The notes beneath the pieces are model-generated. The model did not search any database. It saw only the letters and a program-made list of their open reading frames with translations, and was not told the origin of the DNA. Below, piece by piece: positions 15,821 to 25,345 of a DNA stretch of 28,113 bases (its first letter is position 1; every line of letters begins with the position of its first letter). This DNA comes from an uncultured Campylobacter sp. (GTDB lineage: Bacteria > Campylobacterota > Campylobacteria > Campylobacterales > Campylobacteraceae): contig NZ_CAMYFP010000015.1 of NCBI RefSeq assembly GCF_947255105.1, positions 1 to 28,113 of the forward strand, in the 5' to 3' direction. A program made the translations under genes and the position numbers.

Positions 15821-17650
15821 TTAATCTTTAAATGACTCTTTATTTACGCCTAATTTTATCATATTTGCAACCCTTTTGTTAGTAACTTTGTAAATTTCAT
15901 CAAAATCTGCCTCATAAATGGCACGATAGCTACCAAAATAATCAAGTAATTTTCTTATATAAGCATCACTTATGCCAATTTCTTTTAGTTTTGAGCTTGA
16001 AAGATCTCTTTTTTGCTTAGTCTGCTTAAAGAAACTTATGGCAAATCTATGCGCCTCATCTCTTAGTTTTTGTAAAAACTGAAGTCTTTTATCGGTTGTT
16101 GGCAAAAGAAACTCGCCATTTTTTGTATAAATTTTATCTTTTGCAGCCCCTTTTGCTCTATATGCCTTGCCATCAAGTTTTTCTTTTGCAATGGCTATGA
16201 CATCGATATTTGCACCACTGCTCTCAACTATAGAGCTAGCAAGTTCAAGCAACGTAGCGCCGCCATCTATGACCCAAAGATCTGGTGGAGAGAGTTTTTC
16301 AAACCTTTTTGCCCTATTTGTCAAAAGTTCTCTCATCTGATCATAGTCATTTTTGTTTTCAAGGTGATAGTGGCGGTAATTTTGCTTTTTAAAATGGTTG
16401 GTATCATAAGCGACGATTGCCCCAACACAAGCAGTTCCAAAAAGATGTGAGTTGTCAAATGCCTCAATAGAAAGTGGGAGATTGTTAAGTTTAAAATACT
16501 CTTTAAACTCTTGCAAAAATTGATAGTCGTTGGATTTGAGCTGTTTTGCTATGTTGATCTCTGCATTTTTGTAGGCGATATCGCAAATTCTTCTCTTCTC
16601 GCCAATCTTTGGGACCAATATCTCAATCTTTTTATTGTGTCTTTTTTGCAAGATTTCCTCTACAATACCAATATCATCAAAGCTCTCATAGAGATAAATT
16701 TTGGAGATAGAGCTTGGCGTATCTTCTGGATAACCGTCCAAAATAGCCTGTTTGTAGCTCTCTTTTGCCTCGATTTGTGAGCCATCTTTTATAGGAGTAA
16801 TTGCTGAGTTGGATGAGATAATCTTGCCATCTCTAATGCTAAATTTCACACAACAAACTAAGTTTTCTTTGATTGCAATTGCCACAACATCAAAGTCATC
16901 AAGCCTTGCTAGATCCATATCAACCTGTATTAAACTCTCTTTTATGGTCTTTATGCTATCTCGCATCTTAGCCGCCTCTTCATAACTTTCATTGATGGCA
17001 TATTTTGTCATCTGATCTTGCAAAAATGGCACAAGAGTTTTTGGATTTTTCAAAGATTGTGTAGCTTCACCTAAAATCTTGCTATAGTCATCTTTTGAAA
17101 TTTTGTTTTCGCAAGGGGCATAACATCTATCTATCTGATAAAAAAGACAGGCCTTTTTAGCTCTTTGGCAACCTGCTTTTTGAACCAATTTATACTTAAG
17201 ATAGATAGCCTCCAAAATCTCTTTTGCTCCCCTAAAATAAGGTCCGAAGTATCTTATGTTACTCTTTTTGATAAGGCGTCTAGTTATGGCAAACCTAGGA
17301 AAATCTTCATTCAAATTTAGATAGATATAGGGATAAGTTTTATCATCTCTTAGAAGTATGTTGTATTTGGGCTTTAACTGCTTTATGAGTGAGTTTTCCA
17401 AAATTAGCGAGTCCGCTTCGCTGTTTGTGACGATATATTCGATGTGAGTTGCGTAGCTTAGCATATTTACAATGCGTGGTGAGAGCTTTAAATTTATAGA
17501 AAAGGGATTGAAATTAAAATAACTTCTTACTCTCTTTTTTAAATTTTTTGCTTTACCAACATATAGAAGTTTGCCATCTTTGTCATAATACCTATATACG
17601 CCCGGATTTGTCGGAGCATCTTTTATCTCCTTTTGTAGCAACTCTTTCAA
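15821..17650 (-). CDS. uvrC: Excinuclease ABC subunit C
   Basis: UvrC makes both incisions flanking a DNA lesion during nucleotide excision repair, together with UvrB. The 609-residue protein has the N-terminal GIY-YIG nuclease (NPGVYRYYDKDGKLLYVGKA), the Cys cluster seen in many UvrCs (CQRAKKACLFYQIDRCYAPC), a UVR motif for UvrB binding (about 200-235), a C-terminal RNase H-like nuclease (AFDNSHLFGTACVGAIVAYD) and a helix-hairpin-helix tail. The start is TTG 17650, whose TTGA overlaps the stop of the upstream gene; the family start (MKELLQKEI, then DAPTNPGVY) supports it. The neighbourhood (uvrC, small hypothetical, divergent guaA) matches what I recall for C. jejuni. Confidence 0.95.
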   Translation of the reverse strand: MKELLQKEIKDAPTNPGVYRYYDKDGKLLYVGKAKNLKKRVRSYFNFNPFSINLKLSPRIVNMLSYATHIEYIVTNSEADSLILENSLIKQLKPKYNILLRDDKTYPYIYLNLNEDFPRFAITRRLIKKSNIRYFGPYFRGAKEILEAIYLKYKLVQKAGCQRAKKACLFYQIDRCYAPCENKISKDDYSKILGEATQSLKNPKTLVPFLQDQMTKYAINESYEEAAKMRDSIKTIKESLIQVDMDLARLDDFDVVAIAIKENLVCCVKFSIRDGKIISSNSAITPIKDGSQIEAKESYKQAILDGYPEDTPSSISKIYLYESFDDIGIVEEILQKRHNKKIEILVPKIGEKRRICDIAYKNAEINIAKQLKSNDYQFLQEFKEYFKLNNLPLSIEAFDNSHLFGTACVGAIVAYDTNHFKKQNYRHYHLENKNDYDQMRELLTNRAKRFEKLSPPDLWVIDGGATLLELASSIVESSGANIDVIAIAKEKLDGKAYRAKGAAKDKIYTKNGEFLLPTTDKRLQFLQKLRDEAHRFAISFFKQTKQKRDLSSSKLKEIGISDAYIRKLLDYFGSYRAIYEADFDEIYKVTNKRVANMIKLGVNKESFKD

Positions 17651-18123
17651 AACTCATTCTCGCTTCTATTTTTGATAACTACCGCTCTTATTCTTTCGTA
17701 AATTTCAAAAAACTCACTATCTTTGAAGTTGTTTTTAAATATGCCCTCTGCTCTTTCGTAGTAGTGTGGAGGCGGCGGAGTTGGGACTATACGATCTTTG
17801 GTGCGTGGATTGTTTAGCTCTCTATCAAGTCTTATGTAAATTTGAGAGATGTCGGTTATTGCTTTTAGCTCTGTTGTTGGGCTGTATTTTTTGATTTGAT
17901 TTATTATAAAGAGCAGATCTCTTTTGTTGCTCTCTTTGTTTAACTCAAGAAGCGCCAAGTTATGCCTACAGTAAATCACCAAATTATTATCTTTTATAAA
18001 GGCTATTTTTATTAAATTTTTATGATTTTTTTGCCATAGTGTGCAGAGTAGATGGATATCGTGCATTTTTATATATGAGGAGCTATTTTGGATCCCAGCT
18101 ATAACTTCACCAGCATTTTTCAT
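17647..18123 (-). CDS. Conserved Campylobacter hypothetical protein, possibly DciA/DUF721-like
   Basis: A 158-residue protein with no signal peptide or membrane helix. The segment LLCTLWQKNHKNLIKIAFI followed by NLVIYCRHNLALLELN and a final helix (KRDLLFIINQIKKY) resembles the pattern of DUF721/DciA-type domains, which bind nucleic acid and, in the case of DciA, assist loading of the replicative helicase. This is a weak fold-level resemblance. A proline run (TPPPPHYYER, about 114-123) separates it from a charged C-terminal helix. The start ATG 18123 follows AAGGAT. The gene ends in a TTGA overlap with uvrC, so the two are cotranscribed. Its 5' end overlaps, on the opposite strand, a small lipoprotein gene. 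If it is DciA, it would sit unusually in a repair operon. Confidence 0.7.
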   Translation of the reverse strand: MKNAGEVIAGIQNSSSYIKMHDIHLLCTLWQKNHKNLIKIAFIKDNNLVIYCRHNLALLELNKESNKRDLLFIINQIKKYSPTTELKAITDISQIYIRLDRELNNPRTKDRIVPTPPPPHYYERAEGIFKNNFKDSEFFEIYERIRAVVIKNRSENEF

Positions 18124-18231
18124 AAATTTATCCTTTTTGCGCTAATTTTAGCCTTTTTTTATGGATGTGGATATAAAGCTCCACCAATTTATGAAAACAA
18201 TATATCACAAAGTCAAAAACAGCTAAGTTAA
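18088..18231 (+). CDS. Small lipoprotein (LptM/YifL-like), 47 residues
   Basis: This open frame is too short for most gene callers. From TTG 18088 it encodes MDPSYNFTSIFHKF, then a hydrophobic stretch FILFALILAFFYG, the lipobox Cys27 (FYGC), and the short mature peptide CGYKAPPIYENN and onward, 21 residues in all. AGGAG at 18078-18082, five bases before TTG, is a strong ribosome binding site. CG-x-K-x-P after the lipobox is the pattern of LptM/YifL, a tiny outer-membrane lipoprotein that helps mature the LPS transporter LptD. The first 36 bases run antisense to the start of the 158-residue gene, so the two promoters probably face each other. It ends just before the guaA promoter. It could also be an unrelated short lipoprotein. 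Confidence 0.68.
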   Translation: MDPSYNFTSIFHKFILFALILAFFYGCGYKAPPIYENNISQSQKQLS

Positions 18232-18237
18232 ATTTGA

Positions 18238-18243
18238 TATACT
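18238..18243 (+). promoter_or_regulatory. -10 element for guaA
   Basis: TATACT, preceded by TGA (a TG-type extension with one offset base), lies about 27 bases before ATG 18270. AGGAAAAGAG supplies the ribosome binding site. No purine-responsive riboswitch fits in the short leader. Confidence 0.4.
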
Positions 18244-18269
18244 ACATAAATTTTAATTAGGAAAAGAGA

Positions 18270-19808
18270 ATGAAGACAGCAGATATTATTATTTTAGATT
18301 TTGGATCACAATACACGCAGTTAATCGCACGAAGATTAAGAGAGCAAGGTGTTTATGCCGAACTTTTGCCGTTTGATGCAAAACTCGATGTTATAAAAGA
18401 AAAAAAGCCAAAAGGCATTATTTTAAGTGGTGGGCCAGCAAGCGTTTATGCAAAGGATGCGTATTTTTGTGATGAAGGAATTTTTGAGCTTGGACTGCCG
18501 ATTTTGGGAATTTGTTATGGAATGCAGTTAATTGCTCATAAATTTGGTGGAAGTGTTGTTCCAGCAGCAAGCAAAGAGTATGGAAAAGCTGAAATTTCTC
18601 TTGCTTGTGAAAGTGATCTTTTTAAAGATACACCTAAAGATCAAGTTGTTTGGATGAGTCATGCAGATAAAGTTGAAGCGCTTCCTTCAAATTTTAAATT
18701 ATTAGCCAAGACAAAAAGCAGTGAATTTTGTGCATACGCAGATGAAAAAGCTAAAATTTATGCTTTGCAATTTCACCCAGAAGTTGCTCACAGCGAGTTT
18801 GGTGATGCAATACTTAAAAACTTTGCTAAATTTATATGTGGTTGTGAAAGCACATGGAATATGGGAAGCTTTGCCAAAAATGAGTGTGAGAAAATCAAAA
18901 ATCTAGTCGGTGAAGATAAAATTTTATGCGCAGTAAGTGGCGGTGTGGATAGCTCAGTCGTTGCAGCACTTTTAGCTCATGCAGTTCCTAAAAACCTTAT
19001 AGTTGTTTTTGTTGATAATGGGCTTTTAAGAGAGGGTGAAGCAAAGCAAGTAAGTGATACATTTAAAACAAAGCTTGGAATCGATCTAATAAGCATAGAC
19101 GCAAGTAAAATTTTTCTAGAAAGATTAAGTGGTGTTATAGAGCCAGAAGTTAAAAGAAAAATTATAGGAAATACCTTTATAGAGATATTTGAAGAAGAGG
19201 CTAAAAAACATAAAGATGTAAAATATCTAGCTCAAGGAACACTTTATAGCGATGTTATAGAAAGTAGTAGTTTTGGTGGAGCTAGTAAAACTATTAAAAG
19301 TCATCACAATGTTGGTGGACTTCCTGAACATATGAAATTTGAATTAATTGAACCTTTAAGGGAAATTTTTAAAGATGAAGTTAGAGCTTTGGGGCTTGAG
19401 CTTGGGCTTAGTCGTGATTTAGTTTTTAGGCATCCATTCCCTGGACCTGGGCTTGCAATTAGAATAATGGGAGAGGTTACAAACGAAAGACTTGAACTCT
19501 TGAGAAAAGCAGATGTTGTATTAAGACAAGAGCTTAAATCAAGTGGTTGGTATGAGAAAACTTGGCAAGCATTTTGTGTGCTTTTAAATGTAAATTCCGT
19601 TGGAGTGATGGGCGATAATAGAACTTATGAAAATGCAGTTTGTGTCCGCGTGGTCGATGCAAGCGATGGAATGACTGCAAGTTTTTCAAGGCTTCCATAT
19701 GATCTGCTTGAAAATATAAGCCGCCGCATCATAAACGAAGTAAATGGTATAAACCGCGTAGTCTATGATATCTCAAGCAAGCCACCAGCAACTATCGAGT
19801 GGGAGTAG
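18270..19808 (+). CDS. guaA: GMP synthase (glutamine-hydrolysing)
   Basis: GuaA converts XMP to GMP with ATP and glutamine-derived ammonia, the last step of guanine nucleotide synthesis. The 512-residue enzyme has the N-terminal class I glutaminase (GGPASVY at 54-60; catalytic Cys82 in LGICYGMQ; His169 and Glu171 in QFHPEVAHSE), the ATP-pyrophosphatase loop SGGVDSS (223-229), and the C-terminal dimerisation domain (RHPFPGPGLAIRI, ending SKPPATIEWE). All catalytic parts are intact and the length is normal. It is a single-gene unit with its own promoter and a strong terminator. It marks the right edge of the conserved backbone; everything to its right looks accessory. Confidence 0.97.
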   Translation: MKTADIIILDFGSQYTQLIARRLREQGVYAELLPFDAKLDVIKEKKPKGIILSGGPASVYAKDAYFCDEGIFELGLPILGICYGMQLIAHKFGGSVVPAASKEYGKAEISLACESDLFKDTPKDQVVWMSHADKVEALPSNFKLLAKTKSSEFCAYADEKAKIYALQFHPEVAHSEFGDAILKNFAKFICGCESTWNMGSFAKNECEKIKNLVGEDKILCAVSGGVDSSVVAALLAHAVPKNLIVVFVDNGLLREGEAKQVSDTFKTKLGIDLISIDASKIFLERLSGVIEPEVKRKIIGNTFIEIFEEEAKKHKDVKYLAQGTLYSDVIESSSFGGASKTIKSHHNVGGLPEHMKFELIEPLREIFKDEVRALGLELGLSRDLVFRHPFPGPGLAIRIMGEVTNERLELLRKADVVLRQELKSSGWYEKTWQAFCVLLNVNSVGVMGDNRTYENAVCVRVVDASDGMTASFSRLPYDLLENISRRIINEVNGINRVVYDISSKPPATIEWE

Positions 19809-19830
19809 TTAAAGCTTATTAGTCAAATTT

Positions 19831-19862
19831 AGACCGCTAAATTTCATCGGCGGTCTTTTTTA
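19831..19862 (+). terminator. Rho-independent terminator of guaA
   Basis: AGACCGC (19831-19837) pairs perfectly with GCGGTCT (19850-19856), with one wobble pair inside and a loop of about 10 bases, followed by TTTTTT. It starts 22 bases after the guaA stop codon. Confidence 0.88.
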
Positions 19863-19951
19863 CTTTAATAAAATCTAAATTTAATCAATCTATTTTAAAG
19901 ATATGTTAAAATATCGTAATAAATTTTAAAATCATAAAAAATACACAAAAC

Positions 19952-19957
19952 TATAAT
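19952..19957 (+). promoter_or_regulatory. -10 element for the restriction-modification / PHP-ATPase operon
   Basis: TATAAT lies 63 bases before ATG 20021 in the AT-rich 19863-20020 gap, which holds no other feature I can support. A second candidate (TATTAT, about 19995) is closer. The choice between them is not settled. Confidence 0.35.
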
Positions 19958-20020
19958 TTTAAAACTCTTAAGCTTTTAAAGTGTAGGGTTAAAATATTAT
20001 AGACTATGAGAGGCAATGAG

Positions 20021-21891
20021 ATGAGTAGATATGAAATTATTCAAAAAATAGGTGATATGTATCAAATTGGCAATACTGAATCAGGAGAATTTAGTTATGT
20101 TCAAGCACTTAAAACTGCTGGAAAAAATATAAAAGATTATCAAAAAGGAGACACTGATACAAACCATCAAGTATTAGATATAAGATTTGAAAATGATAGA
20201 TTGGCTATATTGGTAGAGACAAAAAATAGCTTTAACAGATGGGATCATAATAAAATTAGAAAACAACTACAAGATTATGTAAGGTATGAAAAAGCATATT
20301 CTGATAAAAAAATCATTGCTATGCTAATAGAAACAGATGGAGATGATATATGGGTTTGGCATGGACAATCAGTAATTATTGATGAAGAGCACAGAAAAAA
20401 AGAAGAAACTGTTTTAAAATCTTTCGAGGAATATGAGAATATAGTTTATAGTTTTTGGTAGGGTTAATGACAAAATTAAAGTTGTTGATTCTATAAAGAT
20501 TTTAAATGAAATGCTGCATTCTGATGGTGTAAATGAAAAATTGAGAAGTCAGTTTGTAGGGACATGTCTATTAGCTTTGAAAAATGGTCTTTCATATAAA
20601 AATTTAAAACCAACTTTAAATCCTGCTGGAGAAGAAATAAGTCAAGAAAAAATAATAATAAAAAATATAAAAAATATTCTGTCAGGATTGTTATCTAAAA
20701 ACAACGATGTGGATACGCTAAACAAGGCTGCAAAATTATCTGTGTTAAGTAATAAGGTGATAGATGATCAAGATATAGCTAGTTTAACATATGATGAATT
20801 ACAAAAAATATTGGAATTTATAGACAGCAACATAATACCTTTTATTAATGATTCAAATACTGCAGGACAAGATCTATTAAATCTATTCTTTACAACATTT
20901 AATAAATACGTTGGTAAATCAGATAAAAATCAGGCGTTTACACCAGATCATATTTGTGATTTTATGTGTAAGGCTATAGGAGTAAATAAAAACTCACGAA
21001 TTTTAGATCCTTGTTCTGGTAGCGGCGCATTTTTAGTAAGGGCAATGACAGATGCAATGGATGATTGCGATACAGAAGAAGAGCGTGAAGAAGTAAAAAG
21101 AAATCAAATTTTTGGTATTGAATATGAAGATGGGGCTTTTGGTTTATCTTCCACAAATATGCTAATTCATGGAGATGGCAATTCAAATGTTATCCAAGCT
21201 TCTATGTTTGAAAGAGGAGAGTGGATTAAAGATAAAAACATTAATATTGTTTTGATGAATCCACCATACAATGCTACTAGAAAGTTTTGCGACCCAGAAT
21301 ATGTAAAAACTTGGAAATCAAGCAATAAAGAAGATCCATCAAAAGGCTTTCATTTTGTAGAGTATATCGCAAGACATATACCAGCTAACTCAAAAATAGC
21401 AGTATTACTACCAATGCAAGCCGCTATTGGAAACAGCGCTGAAGTTAAAAAATATAAAAAGAAAATGTTAGATAATTATACGTTAGAAGCAGTTTTTTCA
21501 TTACCAAATGAGATGTTTTATCCAGGAGCATCGGCTGTTGCCTGCTGTATGATATTTGATTTATCACAAAAACACGAAAGATCTAACAAAAAAAACATTT
21601 TTTGGGTATTTTAGAGAAGATAATTTTATAAAGAGAAAGGGATTAGGTAGAGTTGAAAAAACAGATATCGATGGCAATAGTTTGTGGGTAAGTACAAAAG
21701 ATAAATGGCTTGAGTTATATAAAGATAAAAGAGAGGTTCCAGGATTGTCTGTTATGAAGAAAGTTACTTGGAAAGATGAGTGGTTGGCTGAAGCTTATAT
21801 GGAAACTGATTATACAAAACTCACCGCAAGCAATTTTGAACGCACTATCCGTGATTATTATTCATATTTGATTAAGAGTGGTGGAAAATAA
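20021..21891 (+). pseudogene. BcgI-like restriction nuclease / N6-adenine methyltransferase, split by two frameshifts
   Basis: Three pieces in different frames rejoin to about 622 residues, close to the A subunit of Type IIB BcgI enzymes. The N-terminal part looks like a PD-(D/E)xK nuclease (Asp53, and Glu66-Thr-Lys68 in LVETKN). The middle part is an adenine methylase with motif I DPCSGSGAF (about 21006-21032) and NPPY at 21258-21269. The C-terminal part continues as a helical region. Break one is at T5 (20452-20456): removing one T turns YSFW-stop into YSFGRVNDK. Break two is at A8 (21588-21595): removing one A turns NIFWVF-stop into TFFGYFRED. ATG 20021 is chosen for AGAGG seven bases upstream. 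Its stop overlaps the specificity gene start (TAATG). It may be a true pseudogene, a phase-switched gene or sequencing error. Confidence 0.82.
21588..21595 (+). repeat. A8 homopolymer at the second frameshift of the nuclease-methylase gene
   Basis: Eight A residues followed by C and six T. Seven A would restore the frame. Runs of this length can slip during replication or transcription, so a minor in-frame product is conceivable. Campylobacter phase variation more often uses G/C runs. Confidence 0.55.
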
Positions 21892-23015
21892 TGTTAAATA
21901 CTAGTAAATGGAAAAATTTTAATTTAGACAAATTATTTACAATAAATGCAGGCATATATCACTACTCTGATGAGTACGATATTGGAGATACTCCGTATAT
22001 ATCTGCATCTAATGAAAACAATGGAATACAGCAACGAATTAATTTAGAACCAGAATTTTCTGGAAACTGTATCGTTGCTGGAAAAGTAGGATGTACTACT
22101 TTTTATCAGTCTGAAGATTTCTGTGCAACAAGTGATGTTAATATATTTAGACCTAAAAACTTTGAGCTAAATAGAAAAATTGGATTGTTTATAACTGCCA
22201 TTATAAATTTCAGTGAAAACTATAAATGGAATTATGGTAGGCAATGTAGAGTAGGAGATAGTAAAAAAATTAAAATTAAACTTCCCACAAAAATGAACAA
22301 TGATGAATACGTGATTGACTCTGAGAAAAAATTTTCTGATGAGGGCTATATACCAGACTTTGATTTTATCAACAAATTCATGAAAAGCGTTGAAAATGTG
22401 GAGAGAAAGAATAAAGGCTCTATTAGAGATAGTATAAAAACCGAGAATGATATTATAAAGTGCGATTCTGAAGTTAAGGCAAAAAATTGGAAAGATTTTT
22501 ATTTGCATGATTTGTTTAATACATCAATGGGAAATGGAATAGATGCGATAGCCACAACCAAAGAGAATCCAAAATATAACTACATTACAAGAAGTGATAT
22601 AAACCCAAATGGTGTGGCTGGACTTATTGATGAAGTCGAAAATATAATTCCTTATCCATCTGGTACTATTACCTTAGCCTTAGGCGGTAGCTTAGGAGCA
22701 TGTTTTGTTCAAAAAGAACCGTTTTACACGGGACAAAATGTAGGGATATTGCAAGAAAAAGAACCACTTAGTATTCATACCAAATTATTTATTGCTACTT
22801 TGATAAGGAATGAATGCAAAATTAAATTTCAAGCTTTTGGAAGAGAATTAAACTCACATTTTAGAAAAGATTTTACTCTTAAACTGCCTGTGCTAATGAA
22901 TGATAATGAATATGTTATAGATAATGAAAAGAGATATTCGAAAATTGGATATATGCCTGATTGGAAATTTATGGAAAACTACATAAAAAACTTGCCATAT
23001 GGAGATAGGATATAA
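21891..23015 (+). CDS. Specificity (S) subunit of a BcgI/Type I-like restriction-modification system
   Basis: A 374-residue target-recognition protein built from two similar halves. Each half has a variable recognition domain starting with a W-K-x-F pattern (WKNFNLDKLF at 7-16; WKDFYLHDLF at 200-209) and ends with a near-identical helical segment (YVIDSEKKFSDEGYIPDFDF at 140-159; YVIDNEKRYSKIGYMPDWKF at 341-360). This is the architecture of Type I HsdS and BcgI-B proteins, each domain reading one half of a bipartite DNA site. The ATG overlaps the stop of the nuclease-methylase gene, so translation is coupled. The gene is intact although its catalytic partner is frame-broken here. The target sequence cannot be predicted from the protein alone. 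Confidence 0.88.
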   Translation: MLNTSKWKNFNLDKLFTINAGIYHYSDEYDIGDTPYISASNENNGIQQRINLEPEFSGNCIVAGKVGCTTFYQSEDFCATSDVNIFRPKNFELNRKIGLFITAIINFSENYKWNYGRQCRVGDSKKIKIKLPTKMNNDEYVIDSEKKFSDEGYIPDFDFINKFMKSVENVERKNKGSIRDSIKTENDIIKCDSEVKAKNWKDFYLHDLFNTSMGNGIDAIATTKENPKYNYITRSDINPNGVAGLIDEVENIIPYPSGTITLALGGSLGACFVQKEPFYTGQNVGILQEKEPLSIHTKLFIATLIRNECKIKFQAFGRELNSHFRKDFTLKLPVLMNDNEYVIDNEKRYSKIGYMPDWKFMENYIKNLPYGDRI

Positions 23016-23031
23016 TTGTTGGAGGAATTTT

Positions 23032-25341
23032 ATGAAATCAACCTATGTAGATATACACATTCACACTTCGGAAAACCCAAATAAATTAAATGCTTCCTAC
23101 AATGTGAAGGAATTATTAAAGAATATTAATAAAATGGCAAAAAACAATCCAGTTCTTATTTCCCTAACAGATCATAATACGATTAATAAAAAAGCATATC
23201 TGGAGTTAATAAAGGAAAATGTATCGGTACTGTTAGGAGTAGAACTTCACATAAAAAAATATGAAGATGCACCACCATACCATTGCCATATTATTTTTAA
23301 TGTAGATATTAATGAAAAAAATATTGATTTATTAAACAAAAAGTTAGATGAATTATATCCCAATAAAATTATTAATGATGAGGATCAGAATACACCTAAC
23401 ATAGAGATAATTATCAATGCTTTTGATACTTATGATTTTTTATTATTACCTCATGGAGGACAATCGCATAGAACGTTTGATAAGGCAACATCAAAGGAAA
23501 CTAGATTTGACACATCGATGGAGCAAAGTATTTATCATAATCATTTTGATGGTTTTACCTCAAGAAGTAGCAAAGGGATTGAAAGTACAAAGGAATATTT
23601 CAAAAGAATAGGAATTAATGAATTTGTTAACCTTATTACTTGTACGGATAATTATAATCCAGAGATTTATCCAAAAACAAAATCTAAAGAAGCAGAAGAT
23701 TTTACCCCTACATGGATGCTTGCTGATCCAAGTTTTGATGGTTTGAGGTTGTCTCTCTCAGAAGAATCTAGGTTGTATTATAGCACTGAACCACCACAAA
23801 ATTGGACAAAAACATTTGGTAGAGTTGAACTCAAAAATGAAAAAATTGAAATTGACGTAAATATGACTCCTGGATTAAATGTGGTTATAGGTGGTTCTTC
23901 AAGTGGAAAAACATTATTTGTGGATAGTTTAGTTAGGGAATCTAAAAATGATTTTAAGGAATCTAAATATAATTATTTTGATGTGAAAAATATTGAAATA
24001 GAGAATCCAACAGGTGTTAGCCCTTATTATATTAGCCAAAATTTCATTATGTCAATAATAAAAGATGGTGAAAATGATTTAGGGGAAATACCAATAATAG
24101 ATAAAGTTTTTCCAGAGGAAAAAGAAACTATAAACAGTATAAGAAATAGTTTAAAAAGATTAAAAGAATTAATTAATACACTAGTAGATAGTGCTGAAAA
24201 GCTTGAAAAACTTAAAGATGATTTATCACATATCAAAACACCAAATTTTCTTATTACAAATGAAAAAATAAAAGAAAATGTGATTGAAAAGATAAAACCA
24301 AATAATGATGTAAAAGACAATTTGTCTGTATCCATGGCAAATATAAAAGAATATAAAATTACACTAAAAAATATTAAAGAGCTATTTAATAATCATCATA
24401 TAATAGACAGCAAAGATAGTGAAATCAATGCATTAAATAAGGCATTAGATGACCTGGCTCTAATTTCTAAGATAAATGATGTTTTGATAGATAAGATTAA
24501 TAAATCATTAGAGAATTCAAACAAGAAGAATATTGAAAATGACAGAAAAATCACACAAATAAAAAACGATAGGGAAAAACTACTTAGTTACATACATGAT
24601 TCATTAAAAGCACTTAAAGATTTTTATTATGCGAAATCGGAGCTATCGAAATTTGATGTTGCTTTTAAAACAAAAGAAATAGTTGTATCTGGTCACACTT
24701 TAAGTATTAAAAATTCATTTAAACTTACAGAAAATGAATTAGTAGATTCTATTAACGAATGTTTAAAAAATGAAAATAGATTAAATAATTTTGACGAATT
24801 AGTTCCAAATAAACTTGAGAAAAACAAATTTTCACAGAGACCAAAAGTCAATTCACATTCTGATTTAGCAAATAAAGTATATAAGTCTATTGAGAATACA
24901 AATAAAAAAGAGTATCGAATTATAACAAATGACGGAAAAGATTATCAAAGTTTAAGTCCTGGTTGGAAATCAGCTGTAATTTTAGATTTGATTTTAGGAT
25001 ATAAGGCAAATTCTGCACCAATAATTATTGATCAGCCGGAAGATAATTTAGCAACTAATTATATTAATCATGATTTAATTGAAATGATAAAAAAGATAAA
25101 AGAAGATAAACAAGTTATTTTAGTTTCTCACAATGCTACAATACCGATGCTAGGAGATGCCCAAAACTTAATAATATGTAAAAATGATGGAGGAAAATTA
25201 TATATTAATTCTGCGCCTTTAGAATCAGAAATAAAAGGTAAAAAAACACTAGATTGGATTGCAGAATTGACAGATGGGGGAAAGCCTTCGATAAAAAAAC
25301 GAATAAAGAAATATAATTTTAGATCATATAAGGAGGTATAA
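23032..25341 (+). CDS. PHP phosphoesterase fused to an SMC/ABC-like ATPase (TrlF-type)
   Basis: A 769-residue two-part protein. Residues 1-250 form a PHP domain with metal-binding motifs DIHIHTS (His9, His11), LTDHNT (Asp47, His48), GVELH (Glu71), YHCH (His84, His86), LLPHGG (His141) and TCTDNY (Asp206). Residues 265-769 form an SMC/ABC-type ATPase: P-loop GGSSSGKT (287-294), a long charged coiled-coil-like middle (about 365-600), a signature-like LSPGWKSA (641-648), Walker B IIIDQPEDN (664-672) and the switch SHN (699-701). PHP enzymes include nucleases and phosphatases; an ATPase-gated nuclease is a reasonable inference. ATG 23032 is chosen for GGAGGA five bases upstream. It follows the specificity gene by 16 bases and precedes a small acidic gene by four, suggesting a defence role. 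The biochemical activity is not known to me. Confidence 0.85.
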   Translation: MKSTYVDIHIHTSENPNKLNASYNVKELLKNINKMAKNNPVLISLTDHNTINKKAYLELIKENVSVLLGVELHIKKYEDAPPYHCHIIFNVDINEKNIDLLNKKLDELYPNKIINDEDQNTPNIEIIINAFDTYDFLLLPHGGQSHRTFDKATSKETRFDTSMEQSIYHNHFDGFTSRSSKGIESTKEYFKRIGINEFVNLITCTDNYNPEIYPKTKSKEAEDFTPTWMLADPSFDGLRLSLSEESRLYYSTEPPQNWTKTFGRVELKNEKIEIDVNMTPGLNVVIGGSSSGKTLFVDSLVRESKNDFKESKYNYFDVKNIEIENPTGVSPYYISQNFIMSIIKDGENDLGEIPIIDKVFPEEKETINSIRNSLKRLKELINTLVDSAEKLEKLKDDLSHIKTPNFLITNEKIKENVIEKIKPNNDVKDNLSVSMANIKEYKITLKNIKELFNNHHIIDSKDSEINALNKALDDLALISKINDVLIDKINKSLENSNKKNIENDRKITQIKNDREKLLSYIHDSLKALKDFYYAKSELSKFDVAFKTKEIVVSGHTLSIKNSFKLTENELVDSINECLKNENRLNNFDELVPNKLEKNKFSQRPKVNSHSDLANKVYKSIENTNKKEYRIITNDGKDYQSLSPGWKSAVILDLILGYKANSAPIIIDQPEDNLATNYINHDLIEMIKKIKEDKQVILVSHNATIPMLGDAQNLIICKNDGGKLYINSAPLESEIKGKKTLDWIAELTDGGKPSIKKRIKKYNFRSYKEV

Positions 25342-25345
25342 TTTA

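Noticed and set aside
19863..20020. tRNA gene or attachment site at the left edge of the accessory region
   Set aside because: The gap is AT-rich with no cloverleaf-like pairing and I found no matching direct repeat near 25600-26170.
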